Part shown: positions 16,500 through 26,264 of the stretch, piece by piece
How the letters are laid out: each line of letters starts with the position of its first letter
Position numbering within the stretch: the stretch's first letter is position 1
From: Exiguobacterium indicum HHS 31
GTDB lineage: Bacteria; Bacillota; Bacilli; Exiguobacteriales; Exiguobacteriaceae
Assembly: GCF_001939065.1 (NCBI RefSeq)
Contig: NZ_MPSZ01000007.1
Span: 1 to 64,000, forward strand
DNA: 64,000 bases
Reading direction: 5' to 3'
Notes under the pieces: generated by a model
The model's input: the letters and a program-made list of their open reading frames with translations, nothing else
What the model was told of the DNA's origin: nothing
Databases searched by the model: none
Made by a program: the position numbers and the translations under genes

Positions 16500-16517
16500 T
16501 GAATGGTTGTTCATTCA
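16500..16517. promoter_or_regulatory. FadR-type operator upstream of fadNAE
   Basis: TGAATG-GTTGTT-CATTCA has perfect six-base arms and the 18-base spacing known for Bacillus FadR operators. It overlaps a TATAAT (16495-16500) by one base. Long-chain acyl-CoA would relieve repression. FadR itself is not in the window. Confidence 0.75.
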
Positions 16518-16539
16518 ATTTAAAATCAGGGGGTATATC

Positions 16540-18957
16540 ATGGCGAGTCAAATCGGTCAGCCGACCACAATCCAGTTGACGAAACACATCCAATTCGCCG
16601 TCATCATCGGTTCAGGGGTGATGGGTGCAGGCATCGCGGCACATCTTGCGAATGCTGGCATACGGACATTGATGCTTGATATCGTACCAAAAGAACTTAC
16701 GGCACAAGAAGAGAAGCAGGGCTTGACGCTGAGTGATCCGCGCGTCCGTTCCCGCATCGCGCGCGATAACCGCGAAAAACTCTTGAAACAAAATCCAGCA
16801 CCACTCGCGTCGAAAAAATTGATTGACTTCATCGAGGTCGGAAACTTAGAAGACGACTTAGAACGTCTGAAGGAAGCAGACTGGATCGTCGAAGTCGTCG
16901 TTGAACGACTCGACGTCAAACAGCAATTGTTTAAAACGATCGAACCGTTCATTCGGGAAGACGCGATCGTCAGCTCGAACACATCAGGCATTTCGATCGA
17001 AGCGATGCGCGAAGGGCGTTCGGAGTCGTTCAATCGTCGTTTCCTCGGGACACACTTCTTTAATCCACCACGTTATCTGAAGTTACTTGAGTTGATTCCA
17101 ACGTCAGACACGGATCCGAGTGTCGTCGACTTTATGAAGCAATTCGCAGAGGAACGACTCGGGAAAGGTGTTGTCATTGCGAAGGATACACCGAACTTCA
17201 TCGGCAACCGAATCGGGACATACGGTCTTCTCGTGACGATGGATGAGATGAAAAAAGGTGGCTATTCGATCGGGGAGGTCGATTCGGTCACAGGTCCACT
17301 GCTTGGTCGCCCAGGGTCAGCGACGTTCCGGACACTCGACGTCGTCGGCATCGACACGTTCGTTCACGTCGCGAACAACGTCTATGACTTGTTGCCAGAA
17401 GGCGAGGAGAAGGAGACGTTCGCGGTTCCGGCTGAAATGCGTCGCCTTGTCGAACAAGGGGCACTCGGTGCGAAGACGGGTCAAGGCTTCTATAAGAAAG
17501 TCGGAAAACAGATCCTTGAACTCGATTTAGAGACATTTGAGTACGTTGAAAAGAAAGCGCTTACCGAGCCGTCAATCGGACAAGCTAAAGCACTTCCGGG
17601 CGCAAAAAACAAGCTGAAAGCCGTTGTCTTCGCGCAAGATCGTGTCGGTGCTTTACTCTGGCCGATCCATGCGAAAACATTGCTCTACTCAGCTCAGCTG
17701 ACTGGTGAGATCGCAGACGACATCAAAGCGATCGACGAAGCAATGAAATGGGGCTTCGGCTGGAAGATGGGACCGTTCGAGACATGGGACGCACTTGGTG
17801 TCGAGAAAACGGTCGCGAAGATGAAACAAGACGGTTACGCAGTACCGGCATGGGTCGATGAGATGCTCGCAGCAGGAAAAACGAGCTTCTATGATGCGTC
17901 CGGTCGTCATTATGACGTTGCAACGAAAGACTACGTTGGAGCAACGGTCAATCCGAAGGAAATCCGCCTCCGCGACGTCCGGAAGTCAAACGGTGTTTTA
18001 CTAGAGAACAACGGGGCACGCCTGCTTGATATCGGCGACGATGTTGCGGTGCTCGAGTTCACATCGAAGAGCAATGCGATCGGTGTCGACATCATGCAGA
18101 TGATCGAACAGTCGGTCGATCTCGTTGAGAAAAACCACCGTGGTCTCGTCATCGCGAACGATGGCAAGAACTTCTGTGTCGGTGCGAACCTAGCGATGAT
18201 GCTGATGGAAGCGGAAGATGAAAACTGGTTCGAACTCGACTGGATCATCAACAAGTTCCAACAATCGATTCAAAAGATTCGTTACGCATCACGTCCGATC
18301 GTCGCTGCCCCACAAGGAATGACGCTTGGTGGCGGTACGGAGATCTCGCTTCCGGCGGCTCGTCTGCAAGCTGGTCTTGAAACGTATATGGGTCTCGTCG
18401 AAGTCGGTGTCGGTCTAATTCCGGGAGGCGGCGGAAACGTCAACACGTACCGTCGACTGTTAGAAAACACACCGGACGGACTCGTCAATATCGAGAAAGC
18501 AGCGCAAAAGACGTTCGAGAACGTCGCGATGGCAAAAGTCTCAAAATCAGCCTTTGAAGCACGCGAACTCGGATATGTCCGCTCCGTTGATCAAATCTCG
18601 ATGAACCGGGATCACTTGACGTATGATGCGAAACAACTCGTCCTTGAACTGGACCGGACCGGCTACACGGCACCAGCGAAAGCGAAGATTCCAGTCGTCG
18701 GTCGTGCGGGGAAAGCGACGCTTGAACTCGCAACACGCGAAATGTTCTACGGCGGTTATATCTCGGAACACGATTTGAAAATCGCAAGTAAACTCGCACA
18801 CGTCATCGCCGGCGGAAACGTCGCCTTCGGTAGCCACGTCGATGAACAATATATGCTCGACATCGAACGGGAAGCATTCTTGAGCCTGATCGGTGAGATG
18901 AAGACACAACAACGGATGCAGCACATGCTCGTCAAAGGCAAGCCGCTTCGTAACTGA
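16540..18957 (+). CDS. fadN: 3-hydroxyacyl-CoA dehydrogenase/enoyl-CoA hydratase FadN
   Basis: An 805-residue two-domain beta-oxidation enzyme. The N-terminal half is the NAD-binding dehydrogenase with [20 protein letters not shown] near residue 20 and [12 protein letters not shown]; the C-terminal part is the crotonase domain with [15 protein letters not shown] and [16 protein letters not shown]. It hydrates enoyl-CoA and oxidises the 3-hydroxyacyl-CoA. The domain order is that of Bacillus FadN, opposite to E. coli FadB. The start at 16540 follows AGGGGGTATATC. It is the first gene of fadNAE, controlled by the FadR-type sites upstream. Confidence 0.95.
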   Translation: MASQIGQPTTIQLTKHIQFAVIIGSGVMGAGIAAHLANAGIRTLMLDIVPKELTAQEEKQGLTLSDPRVRSRIARDNREKLLKQNPAPLASKKLIDFIEVGNLEDDLERLKEADWIVEVVVERLDVKQQLFKTIEPFIREDAIVSSNTSGISIEAMREGRSESFNRRFLGTHFFNPPRYLKLLELIPTSDTDPSVVDFMKQFAEERLGKGVVIAKDTPNFIGNRIGTYGLLVTMDEMKKGGYSIGEVDSVTGPLLGRPGSATFRTLDVVGIDTFVHVANNVYDLLPEGEEKETFAVPAEMRRLVEQGALGAKTGQGFYKKVGKQILELDLETFEYVEKKALTEPSIGQAKALPGAKNKLKAVVFAQDRVGALLWPIHAKTLLYSAQLTGEIADDIKAIDEAMKWGFGWKMGPFETWDALGVEKTVAKMKQDGYAVPAWVDEMLAAGKTSFYDASGRHYDVATKDYVGATVNPKEIRLRDVRKSNGVLLENNGARLLDIGDDVAVLEFTSKSNAIGVDIMQMIEQSVDLVEKNHRGLVIANDGKNFCVGANLAMMLMEAEDENWFELDWIINKFQQSIQKIRYASRPIVAAPQGMTLGGGTEISLPAARLQAGLETYMGLVEVGVGLIPGGGGNVNTYRRLLENTPDGLVNIEKAAQKTFENVAMAKVSKSAFEARELGYVRSVDQISMNRDHLTYDAKQLVLELDRTGYTAPAKAKIPVVGRAGKATLELATREMFYGGYISEHDLKIASKLAHVIAGGNVAFGSHVDEQYMLDIEREAFLSLIGEMKTQQRMQHMLVKGKPLRN

Positions 18958-18974
18958 GGACTGGGGGGATTCGG

Positions 18975-20165
18975 ATGAAGGAAGCAGTAATCGTCGCCGG
19001 TGCACGAACACCGGTCGGAAAAGCAAAAAAGGGCGCATTCAAATCGATGCGCTCGGATGAATTAGCAGGCATCGCCATCCAGGAAACGTTGAAACGGTCC
19101 GGTTACACGGGAGCGGTCGATGACGTCATTCTCGGATGTGCCTTGCCGGAAGCGGAACAAGGCATGAACATCGCCCGTTACGCTTCGGTCCTCGGTGGAT
19201 TATCACACGAGGTACCGGCGATCACGATCAACCGGTATTGCTCAAGTGGACTACAATCGATCGCTGACGCAGCGATGAAGATCATGACGGGGCAAGCAAC
19301 CGCTGTCGTCGCTGGTGGACTTGAATCGATGAGCCAAGTCCCGATGCCAGGTCACGTCGTCCGACCTAATCCGTCGATCGTCGACACGGCACCGGAATAC
19401 TACATGAGCATGGGGCACACAGCGGAGCAAGTCGCTGCGACCTACAATGTCTCACGGGAAGATCAAGATGCGTTTGCCTTGAAGAGCCATCAAAAAGCAG
19501 CGGCCGCAATCGCGGCTGGTAAGTTCGCAGAAGAGATCATCCCGGTAACGGTGACGGAACAATTCGTCAATGATGAACTGAAAATCGAAGAGAAGACATT
19601 CATCGTCGAACACGATGAAGGCGTTCGTCCGGATTCGTCACCGGAAGGTCTTGCGAAACTTCGCCCAGCGTTCCGCCTTGGCGGTAGCGTCACAGCAGGG
19701 AACTCTTCGCAGACGTCAGACGGTGCGGCAGCTGTCCTCGTCATGGAACGGGAAGAAGCAGAACGCCAAGGGTTACCGATTCTCGGAAAGTTCAAATCGT
19801 TCGCGGTCGGTGGTGTCCGTCCGGAAGTGATGGGAATCGGACCGGTCGTCGCGATTCCGAAAGCACTTGAACTCGCAGGCATCACGCTTGAAGACGTCGG
19901 ATTGATCGAGTTGAACGAAGCGTTCGCATCGCAGTCGCTCGGTGTCATCCGCGAGCTTGGATTAAACGAAGACATCGTCAACGTCAACGGTGGAGCGATC
20001 GCCCTCGGTCACCCACTCGGTTGTACAGGAACAAAACTCACATTGACGCTCTTGCATGAAATGAAACGTCGGAATGTCCAGTATGGTGTCGTCTCGATGT
20101 GTATCGGTGGCGGAATGGGCGCAGCAGGTGTATTCGAATTAGTTGAAGGAGGAACAGGACAATGA
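18975..20165 (+). CDS. fadA: Acetyl-CoA C-acyltransferase (3-ketoacyl-CoA thiolase)
   Basis: A 396-residue thiolase for the last step of each beta-oxidation round. The nucleophilic Cys is in [10 protein letters not shown] near residue 90, the catalytic His is in [10 protein letters not shown] near 350, and the second Cys is in [10 protein letters not shown] near 380. GGGGGG precedes the ATG. The stop overlaps fadE as ATGA, so the three fad genes are translated together. Confidence 0.96.
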   Translation: MKEAVIVAGARTPVGKAKKGAFKSMRSDELAGIAIQETLKRSGYTGAVDDVILGCALPEAEQGMNIARYASVLGGLSHEVPAITINRYCSSGLQSIADAAMKIMTGQATAVVAGGLESMSQVPMPGHVVRPNPSIVDTAPEYYMSMGHTAEQVAATYNVSREDQDAFALKSHQKAAAAIAAGKFAEEIIPVTVTEQFVNDELKIEEKTFIVEHDEGVRPDSSPEGLAKLRPAFRLGGSVTAGNSSQTSDGAAAVLVMEREEAERQGLPILGKFKSFAVGGVRPEVMGIGPVVAIPKALELAGITLEDVGLIELNEAFASQSLGVIRELGLNEDIVNVNGGAIALGHPLGCTGTKLTLTLLHEMKRRNVQYGVVSMCIGGGMGAAGVFELVEGGTGQ

Positions 20166-21946
20166 GCCAAACGACAAACGAATTAATCAAAGGTGGCAGT
20201 TTCGTATTAGATGAGTTAGCACCAGAACGTCTCTTCACACCAGAGGATTTCTCGGAAGAACACAAAATGGTCGGTGACATGACAGCGAAGTTCGTCGAAG
20301 ATCGTGTCGTTCCTGTCCTTGACCGAATCGAAAAACACGAGTTCGAATTATCAGTCGGTCTCCTCCGTGAAGCAGGCGAGCTTGGTCTACTCGGTGCAGA
20401 CGTTCCGGAAGCATACGGCGGCTATCAGATGGATAAGATTTCGTCTTCGATCATTACGGAAAAGTTCGCACGGGGTCGTTCATTTGCCCTCAGCTACGGC
20501 GCACACGTCGGAATCGGTTCGTTGCCGATCGTCTTCTTCGGTAACGAAGAGCAAAAGCATAAATACTTGCCGAAACTCGCTTCAGGGGAGTGGATCGCTT
20601 CGTACGCGTTGACGGAACCAGGCTCTGGTTCGGATGCTCTTGGTGCTAAAACGACGGCTGTCTTGAACGAAGCTGGTACGCACTACATCTTGAACGGTGA
20701 AAAACAATGGATCACGAACGCTGGTTTTGCAAGCTTGTTCGTTGTCTACGCAAAAATTGACGGTGACAAGTTCACCGCCTTCCTCGTCGAAGGATCGTAT
20801 CCAGGCGTCTCGACAGGCGTCGAGGAACAAAAGATGGGAATCAAAGGATCATCGACACGGACGTTGATCTTACAAGATGCAGAAGTACCAGTCGATAACG
20901 TCCTCGGTGAGATCGGACGCGGTCACGTCATCGCCTTCAACATCTTGAACGTCGGTCGTTATAAATTAGCTGTTGGTGCTGTCGGTTCGTCAAAACGAGC
21001 GATTGATCTTGCAGTCCAGTACTCGAATGAACGGAAACAGTTCAAGACACCGATCAGCTCGTTCCCATTGATTCAAGAAAAACTCGCGACGATGGCAGCA
21101 CAGACGTATGCGATGGAAAGTTCAGTCTACCGGACGGGTGGTCTGTTCCAAGACAGTCTCGATCAGTTGTCAGAAGAAGAGAGCAAGGACGGTAAGAAAA
21201 TCGCCGATGCAATCGCGGAGTACGCGATTGAATGCTCGATGAACAAAGTCTTTGCTTCGGAAACATTTGATTACGTCATCGATGAAGCGGTCCAGATTCA
21301 CGGTGGTTACGGCTTCATGGCAGAATATGAAGTCGAGAACATGTACCGAGATTCGCGGATCAACCGGATCTTCGAAGGAACGAACGAGATCAACCGTCTC
21401 CTCGTCCCAGGAACATTGCTGAAGAAAGCGATGAAAGGCGAGTTGCCGTTGCTTGCGGAAGCACAGCGTCTGCAACAAGAAGTGATGAGCTTCATGCCGA
21501 CCGAAATCGGAACAGCACCACTTGATCGCGAACGTCATTTACTCGCGATGATGAAGAAAATCTTCTTGTTGACTGCCGGAACAGCGGTCCAGAAATACCA
21601 GGACAAACTCCAAGGCGAACAAGAGATCTTAGCGAACACAGCTGACATCATGAGTGCGATCTATGCGCTTGAGTCAGCGATCGTTCGGACGGACAAAGCG
21701 ATTGCCGACAAAGGGATCGAGAAGAGCGAACTGAAAGTCCGTTACACGGAAGTCTTCGCACAACAAGCGTTCGAAGCTGTCGAGCGTGACGCGAAAGAGA
21801 CGCTCTACGCGGCAGCAAGCGGCGACGAGCTCCGGATGTTGCTCTCAGCGCTGAAAAAATTCAGCCGTTACCAGCCGATCAACGTCATCGGTACGAAACG
21901 CGACATCGCAAAACGCCTCATCGAGTCAAACAAATATACGGTCTAA
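20162..21946 (+). CDS. fadE: Acyl-CoA dehydrogenase FadE
   Basis: A 594-residue FAD enzyme that makes the 2,3-double bond of acyl-CoA. The dehydrogenase core covers about residues 30-420, with [12 protein letters not shown] (FAD loop), [12 protein letters not shown] and [17 protein letters not shown] followed by FEGTNEINR. About 170 further helical residues at the C-terminus are typical of the long VLCAD-like class found in Bacillus FadE. It begins inside the fadA stop and ends the operon before a strong terminator. Confidence 0.95.
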   Translation: MSQTTNELIKGGSFVLDELAPERLFTPEDFSEEHKMVGDMTAKFVEDRVVPVLDRIEKHEFELSVGLLREAGELGLLGADVPEAYGGYQMDKISSSIITEKFARGRSFALSYGAHVGIGSLPIVFFGNEEQKHKYLPKLASGEWIASYALTEPGSGSDALGAKTTAVLNEAGTHYILNGEKQWITNAGFASLFVVYAKIDGDKFTAFLVEGSYPGVSTGVEEQKMGIKGSSTRTLILQDAEVPVDNVLGEIGRGHVIAFNILNVGRYKLAVGAVGSSKRAIDLAVQYSNERKQFKTPISSFPLIQEKLATMAAQTYAMESSVYRTGGLFQDSLDQLSEEESKDGKKIADAIAEYAIECSMNKVFASETFDYVIDEAVQIHGGYGFMAEYEVENMYRDSRINRIFEGTNEINRLLVPGTLLKKAMKGELPLLAEAQRLQQEVMSFMPTEIGTAPLDRERHLLAMMKKIFLLTAGTAVQKYQDKLQGEQEILANTADIMSAIYALESAIVRTDKAIADKGIEKSELKVRYTEVFAQQAFEAVERDAKETLYAAASGDELRMLLSALKKFSRYQPINVIGTKRDIAKRLIESNKYTV

Positions 21947-21959
21947 GTCAGGTTTACCG

Positions 21960-22001
21960 CTTCGCCTTTGCAGGGAAAATCTCTGTAAAGGCGAAGTTTT
22001 T
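21960..22001 (+). terminator. fadNAE terminator
   Basis: CTTCGCCTTTGCAG (21960-21973) pairs with CTGTAAAGGCGAAG (21983-21996), followed by TTTTT. Confidence 0.88.
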
Positions 22002-22021
22002 GGTTGGAGGAGGAAAACGAG

Positions 22022-22474
22022 ATGCGCCAAGAATTGGTTGAACTGCAATTTGCGATTGCCTACTATCAATCCCTTGAACGTTTGTCGCCGGAAGAATGGG
22101 ATCTGCCGCTTGCGCTTAACAAGTGGACCGTCCTTGAGTGCGTCAGTCATCTGTATTTATGGGACCGGTTTTATTACGATCATGCCATCTCGAAATTACC
22201 GGATGAACCGTTGACGCTCGTCGAGACGGATTTTGATCAGTTCAATCGACTAGCGGTCGAATATGCGCATCATATTGATCCGCTCGCCTTATTGAAGAAA
22301 GCAATCAGCGTCCGGCGTGACATCGTCAATCACCTCGATCGTTTGTCTGACGAGCAATTTGAAGCGACCTATGAGGATTTTCGACCGCAAGCCTTCGTCG
22401 AGTCGTTCGTTGCCCATGACGCCCATCATCAAGATCAGATTGACGGGGCGCTCGCACGCTTGAAGCAGAAGTGA
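22022..22474 (+). CDS. DinB-like / YfiT-type four-helix bundle protein
   Basis: A 150-residue helical protein of the DinB superfamily of putative metal-dependent enzymes. WTVLECVSHLYLWDRFYYD carries the first metal His, and FVAHDAHHQDQIDGALARL near the end carries the conserved HxxHxxQ-like pattern. Some relatives act as thiol transferases; the substrate here is unknown. The start at 22022 stands 8 bases from GGAGGAGG; a TTG at 22004 in the same frame would overlap that site. It comes after the fad terminator and directly before yusI. Confidence 0.78.
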   Translation: MRQELVELQFAIAYYQSLERLSPEEWDLPLALNKWTVLECVSHLYLWDRFYYDHAISKLPDEPLTLVETDFDQFNRLAVEYAHHIDPLALLKKAISVRRDIVNHLDRLSDEQFEATYEDFRPQAFVESFVAHDAHHQDQIDGALARLKQK

Positions 22475-22508
22475 TCCATCTGCTACTCTTGAAGGTGAGG
22501 TGAGGAAT

Positions 22509-22871
22509 ATGACAAAAACAGTCACGATGTACGGCTATCCGAAATGTAGTACGTGCGTCAAAGCGAAAAAAGCACTCGAACAGCACGGTGTCGAAGTGGA
22601 TTACAAACATATCGTCGAGGAAACACCATCTGCAACGACGATCCAGGAACTTCATCAAAAGAGTGGAGAGCCGTTGAAGAAATTCTTCAACACGAGCGGT
22701 CAATCGTATCGTTCGCAAGGGATCAAGGACAAACTTCCAGAGTTATCGGAAGACGAGCAATACAAGTTGCTCGCAAGTGATGGTATGTTGTTGAAGCGTC
22801 CGATCGTTACAGACGGGAAAGACGTCACGATCGGCTTCAAGGAAGAAATGTATCAAGGAAAATGGTATTAA
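22509..22871 (+). CDS. yusI: ArsC/Spx-family protein YusI
   Basis: A 120-residue thioredoxin-fold protein of the ArsC/Spx family. The N-terminal redox motif is [14 protein letters not shown] (CxxC), and the RPI-type loop is [10 protein letters not shown]. It probably works as a glutaredoxin-like thiol oxidoreductase rather than a true arsenate reductase; there are no arsenic genes nearby. The ATG at 22509 follows GAGGTGAGG. Position next to gcvH matches Bacillus subtilis yusI. Confidence 0.87.
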   Translation: MTKTVTMYGYPKCSTCVKAKKALEQHGVEVDYKHIVEETPSATTIQELHQKSGEPLKKFFNTSGQSYRSQGIKDKLPELSEDEQYKLLASDGMLLKRPIVTDGKDVTIGFKEEMYQGKWY

Positions 22872-22935
22872 GTTCAGAGTCGATTTTGGTATACTGAACA
22901 CGTTAGTCCAAATTAGTCCACAGGGGGAATCGGAA

Positions 22936-23319
22936 ATGAGTCAAGTAAAAGACAACTTACGCTATTCGGAAGAACATGAATGGGTCGAAGTATCAGGAAA
23001 CAAGGCGCGCATCGGAATCACGGATTTCGCGCAACACGAACTCGGGGATATCGTCTTCGTCGAATTGCCTGAAGTCGGTGATACGATCACAGCAAACGAG
23101 CCATTCGGTTCAGTCGAGTCGGTCAAGACAGTCTCGGAACTATATGCACCGATCACTGGTAAAGTCGTTGCCATCAACGAAAATCTTTCAGATTCCCCAG
23201 AACTCGTCAACGAGTCACCATTCGAAGGCGCTTGGATGGTCGACATCGAAATCGAAGATGCTTCACAAGTCGAAGCATTGATGGATGCTGCAGCATACAA
23301 ATCGATGATCAACGAGTAA
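22936..23319 (+). CDS. gcvH: Glycine cleavage system H protein
   Basis: A 127-residue lipoyl carrier protein. The lipoylated Lys is in [16 protein letters not shown] near residue 63, within the barrel-sandwich fold. It shuttles the aminomethyl group in glycine cleavage and, in Bacilli, also serves as the octanoyl/lipoyl donor for other complexes, which links it to lipA at 39.8 kb. AGGGGGAATCGG precedes the ATG. No other gcv gene is adjacent, as in Bacillus subtilis. Confidence 0.96.
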   Translation: MSQVKDNLRYSEEHEWVEVSGNKARIGITDFAQHELGDIVFVELPEVGDTITANEPFGSVESVKTVSELYAPITGKVVAINENLSDSPELVNESPFEGAWMVDIEIEDASQVEALMDAAAYKSMINE

Positions 23320-23328
23320 TACTTAACG

Positions 23329-23378
23329 AAAAGAGAGTGAACGAGGCGCTTGCGTTTCGTCCGCTCTCTTTTTTTTGT
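23329..23378 (+). terminator. gcvH terminator
   Basis: AAAAGAGAG pairs with CTCTCTTTT, with further inner pairing of GAACGAGGCGC and GCGTTTCGTCC, followed by a long T run. Confidence 0.85.
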
Positions 23379-23417
23379 ATACTGACGACAGATACCACGA
23401 AGAAAGGAGCGACCGTC

Positions 23418-23699
23418 ATGCAAGAGGTCACGACCGTCCCGGAAAACGGGCTATTGTATGTCTATGCACCGATGTGCGGGACATGCGCCATCGCGGAACG
23501 TATGCTCGATATCGTCGAAGCGACGGAATCAGGTCAATCGATTCAGAAGGCGAACGGGAATTTCATTCCGGATTTCTTAGAAGAAGCCCGTGTCATGAGT
23601 GTTCCTGCGTTGTTGCGAATTGAAGAAAATCAAGTCGTAGAGCGACTTTATGCTTTCCAGTCCGTTCAAAACGTCTTTGCTTTCTGTCAAGAACGGTAA
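23418..23699 (+). CDS. yusE: Thioredoxin-like protein YusE
   Basis: A 93-residue thioredoxin-fold protein with the redox motif YAPMCGTCAIAERML near residue 17 and the cis-Pro loop MSVPALLRIE. It is somewhat shorter than thioredoxin (about 105). It probably acts as a cytosolic thiol reductant; its place beside gcvH and yusI matches Bacillus yusE. The start at 23418 follows AAAGGAGCGACC; the frame is open further up to 23232, but that part overlaps gcvH and its terminator. Confidence 0.87.
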   Translation: MQEVTTVPENGLLYVYAPMCGTCAIAERMLDIVEATESGQSIQKANGNFIPDFLEEARVMSVPALLRIEENQVVERLYAFQSVQNVFAFCQER

Positions 23700-23757
23700 G
23701 AAAAGTCCGATTGGATTTTTCTTTTTGTTAAATTGTCGGAATATTTACAATAATCCG

Positions 23758-23787
23758 TTGACAACGCAGAAATATGAATGGTATATT
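23758..23787 (+). promoter_or_regulatory. Promoter of candidate RNA
   Basis: TTGACA (23758-23763), 18 bases, TATATT (23782-23787). Predicted transcription start is near 23794. No convincing coding frame follows. Confidence 0.65.
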
Positions 23788-23793
23788 CATAAC

Positions 23794-24104
23794 AACTTCT
23801 AGAAATGCATTATAGGAAGTCTAGCAGAGATGATTGTTCAATACGATTCAAGTCCTGAACCCTTTCTCCCATCCTAAGCCGGTGTATTGTTTCCCCTTAA
23901 GTCGTCCCCCAAAGACGAAGCGGTGCAATGAACGGGTGGTGGATCGAAAGGACCGATCAGGAAGTGAACGTAAGCTGGCAATCATGTCGAACAGGCGCCG
24001 TCCTCCACGCGGAAGAGCGAACAATTCCGAATGGAGCTGGGTTTTCCTTCGTAGCATTTCTAACCACATTATTCGTGTTGTCGGTTCGCCGGCAACGCCT
24101 TTTT
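23794..24104 (+). ncRNA. Candidate structured non-coding RNA of unknown family
   Basis: About 310 bases lie between a good promoter and an intrinsic terminator. The two ends pair in register in four nested helices: TAGAAATGC/GCATTTCTA (23800-23808 with 24054-24062), GGAAG/CCTTC (23815-23819 with 24046-24050), CTAGC/GCTGG (23821-23825 with 24036-24040) and ATTGTTC/GAACAAT (23833-23839 with 24019-24025). Inside, TCGT/ACGA and GATCG/CGATC form local hairpins. C-rich stretches (CTTTCTCCC, TTTCCCCTT, GTCCCCC) could pair with the AGGGGGAA ribosome binding sites common in this genome. I could not match it to RNase P, SRP, tmRNA or a riboswitch. A 6S-like rod is possible, but it is much longer than usual. 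Confidence 0.55.
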
Positions 24105-24107
24105 TTG
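24077..24107 (+). terminator. Terminator of candidate RNA
   Basis: GTTGTCGG-TTCG-CCGGCAAC with a tetraloop, followed by GCCTTTTTTTG. Confidence 0.9.
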
Positions 24108-24135
24108 TTTTCTGGAAGTTTTTTGAGCCGGTCGC

Positions 24136-24164
24136 TTGCCAGGATAGAATCTCCTTGCTACAAT
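24136..24164 (+). promoter_or_regulatory. Promoter of yrrT-luxS-mccAB
   Basis: TTGCCA (24136-24141), 17 bases, TACAAT (24159-24164), about 70 bases before yrrT. Confidence 0.65.
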
Positions 24165-24183
24165 GCGAATAAGGAAAATTACT

Positions 24184-24212
24184 TTAATTCATATCCGATT
24201 ACTCGGAATTAA
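24184..24212. promoter_or_regulatory. Inverted repeat downstream of yrrT promoter
   Basis: TTAATTC-atat-CCG faces CGGAATTAA across ATTACT, just after the predicted transcription start, where a bound repressor would block elongation. In Bacillus subtilis the homologous operon is repressed by CymR. Whether this is a CymR site is inference. Confidence 0.45.
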
Positions 24213-24237
24213 CTGGTGAGATGGAGGACGACAAGGC

Positions 24238-24876
24238 ATGACAGTACGTTTTATGGATGTTTTCACAGAATGGGCATCGACGTATGACGAGACAGTAACC
24301 GGACACGATCCGGAGTATAAAGAGGTTTTTCGTCGATACGATGAGATTTTGGATACAGTAGCGGATAAAGCGCAGTCGCCGGTCATTGAATTCGGAGCAG
24401 GCACAGGGAACCTGACACAACGTCTTCTGGCACGTCACGACGCCCTACTCGCCGTCGAACCAAGTCCGGAGATGCGGGCAATCCTGACGGAAAAGATTCC
24501 GTCACTTGAGGTACAAGACGGTCACTTCCTCTCGTTCGAAGCGCAGGAAGCACGCAGTTTTGTTTCGACGTATGCGTTTCATCATCTAACAGATGAGGAA
24601 AAGGGAGAAGCGATCGAACTGATGGCATCACATTTACCGGCAGACGGAAAAATCGTCTACGCGGATACGATGTTCGTCTCAGAAGAGGCACGCCTGCAAA
24701 CGATTCGTGAAGCACGTGCTCAAGGGTTCGACGCGTTAGCGGAAGATCTCGAACGCGAGTTCTACCCGTTGATTCCAGTTATGGAAGAATTGTTTACAGC
24801 ACGAGGATTCACTGTTAAATTTATACAATACAATCACTTCGTCTGGCTCGTAGAAGCCGAGAAAATGGGGGAATAA
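24238..24876 (+). CDS. yrrT: SAM-dependent methyltransferase YrrT
   Basis: A 212-residue class I methyltransferase. Motif I is PVIEFGAGTGNLTQRLL near residue 50, with AVEPSPEMRA after strand 2 and FVSTYAFHHLTDEEK at motif post II. The gene leads the cysteine/methionine recycling operon exactly as yrrT does in Bacillus subtilis. Its product S-adenosylhomocysteine would feed the following genes, though its methyl acceptor is unknown. The ATG at 24238 follows GATGGAGGACG. Confidence 0.87.
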   Translation: MTVRFMDVFTEWASTYDETVTGHDPEYKEVFRRYDEILDTVADKAQSPVIEFGAGTGNLTQRLLARHDALLAVEPSPEMRAILTEKIPSLEVQDGHFLSFEAQEARSFVSTYAFHHLTDEEKGEAIELMASHLPADGKIVYADTMFVSEEARLQTIREARAQGFDALAEDLEREFYPLIPVMEELFTARGFTVKFIQYNHFVWLVEAEKMGE

Positions 24877-24879
24877 ATC

Positions 24880-25344
24880 ATGGCACTTCAAAAAATGAAC
24901 GTCGAAAGCTTTAACCTGGATCATACGAAAGTCAAAGCACCTTATATCCGCGTCGCGGGTTATAAAGAAGGTAAAGTCGACCAAGTCGTCAAATACGATA
25001 TCCGTTTCACGCAACCAAACGTTGAGCAAATGCCGATGCGTGCGATGCACACACTCGAGCACTTACTTGCTGAAAACATCCGTAACTACTCGGATGATGT
25101 CATCGATGTCTCGCCGATGGGATGCCAAACAGGTTTCTACATGGCGATGATGAACTTCGACTCGGTCGAAAAAATGAGCGAACTCGTTGAGAAGACGTTG
25201 AAAGACGTCCTCGCAGCAGAAGAGATTCCAGCGCAAAACGAAGTCCAATGTGGATTTGCGAGCGCACATGACCTCAAAGGAGCGAAGCACTATGCCGAGA
25301 AAATGCTTGCCGGTCGTGATGAATGGGACATCGTCTTCGGATGA
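24880..25344 (+). CDS. luxS: S-ribosylhomocysteine lyase
   Basis: A 154-residue iron enzyme that splits S-ribosylhomocysteine into homocysteine and 4,5-dihydroxy-2,3-pentanedione, the precursor of autoinducer 2. The metal site is [12 protein letters not shown] (two His near residues 53-57) plus Cys in [12 protein letters not shown] near 125. It lies between yrrT and mccA, where Bacillus subtilis has mtnN, so the homocysteine it makes can pass straight to MccA. AATGGGGGAA precedes the ATG region; the stop overlaps mccA as ATGA. Confidence 0.97.
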   Translation: MALQKMNVESFNLDHTKVKAPYIRVAGYKEGKVDQVVKYDIRFTQPNVEQMPMRAMHTLEHLLAENIRNYSDDVIDVSPMGCQTGFYMAMMNFDSVEKMSELVEKTLKDVLAAEEIPAQNEVQCGFASAHDLKGAKHYAEKMLAGRDEWDIVFG

Positions 25345-26264
25345 TCGCGAACAACGTCCGCGACCTCGTCGGAAACACACCACTCTACGAGATCACTTCA
25401 TTCGATTTGCCTGCTGGTACGCGCATTTTGGCGAAGCTCGAATGGATGAACCCTGGGGGCAGCGTCAAAGACCGCCTTGGCATTCAACTCGTTGATGCAG
25501 CAATCGAAAACGGACATGTGACACCAGGCGGTACGATCATCGAGCCGACAGCCGGGAATACCGGCATCGGCTTGGCGCTCGCCGCTAAAAAATACGATCT
25601 CCAAGTCATCTGTGTCGTTCCGGAAAAATTCAGTCAGGAAAAGCAGACGTTGATGCGGGCACTCGGCGCAACCGTCGTCAACACGCCGACTGAACTCGAT
25701 ATGCAAGGGGCCATCGACCGGGCAAAAGAACTCGGTCAGGAAATTCCGAATAGTTACGTTCCGTTACAATTCGAAAACGAAGAGAACCCAGTCACGTATC
25801 AGCGGACACTCGGTCCTGAGCTGATTGCGGACTTACCGCATATCGACTGGTTCGTTGCCGGTTGTGGTTCAGGTGGTACGTTCGCCGGAACAGCGGACTT
25901 CTTAAAACAACGTCTCGGTACAAAAGCAGCAATCGTCGAACCGGAAGGCTCCGTCTTAAATGGTGGTCCAGCCGGTCCGCATAAGACAGAAGGTATCGGT
26001 ACAGCAAAATGGCCAAGTCTCGTGCCGCGCGAACTCGTCGACGAGATTCATACGATTTCTGACCGTGATGCATTTGACGCAGTTCATACACTCGCTGCTC
26101 GCGAAGGATTACTCGTTGGTAGTTCAGCAGGTGCAGCGCTTGTTGCTGCGCTTGATATCGCAAAGCGTCACCCCGGCAGTACGATCGTCACCGTCTTCGC
26201 AGACAGTGCCGAACGCTACTTGAGCCAACAAATCTTTGAAAAGGTGGACGAAACTCATGCGTAA
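25341..26264 (+). CDS. mccA: O-acetylserine-dependent cystathionine beta-synthase MccA
   Basis: A 307-residue PLP enzyme of the cysteine synthase family. The Schiff-base Lys is in [13 protein letters not shown] near residue 40, the substrate loop is [12 protein letters not shown], the phosphate loop is [10 protein letters not shown] and the late Ser motif is [10 protein letters not shown]. Context (luxS before, mccB after) indicates the reverse transsulfuration role: homocysteine plus O-acetylserine to cystathionine, rather than plain cysteine synthase. The start at 25341 overlaps the luxS stop and is preferred to an ATG at 25323 inside luxS. Confidence 0.92.
   Translation: MIANNVRDLVGNTPLYEITSFDLPAGTRILAKLEWMNPGGSVKDRLGIQLVDAAIENGHVTPGGTIIEPTAGNTGIGLALAAKKYDLQVICVVPEKFSQEKQTLMRALGATVVNTPTELDMQGAIDRAKELGQEIPNSYVPLQFENEENPVTYQRTLGPELIADLPHIDWFVAGCGSGGTFAGTADFLKQRLGTKAAIVEPEGSVLNGGPAGPHKTEGIGTAKWPSLVPRELVDEIHTISDRDAFDAVHTLAAREGLLVGSSAGAALVAALDIAKRHPGSTIVTVFADSAERYLSQQIFEKVDETHA

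Noticed and set aside
22562-22660. Possible arsenic resistance function for the ArsC-like gene
   Set aside because: No arsB, arsR or acr3 is nearby, and the gene order identifies it as yusI.
23834-24172. Open frame of 112 codons on the plus strand and one of 73 codons on the minus strand inside the candidate RNA
   Set aside because: Neither has a ribosome binding site, their products are low in structure and rich in Arg/Pro/Ser, and the plus-strand frame runs through the terminator hairpin.
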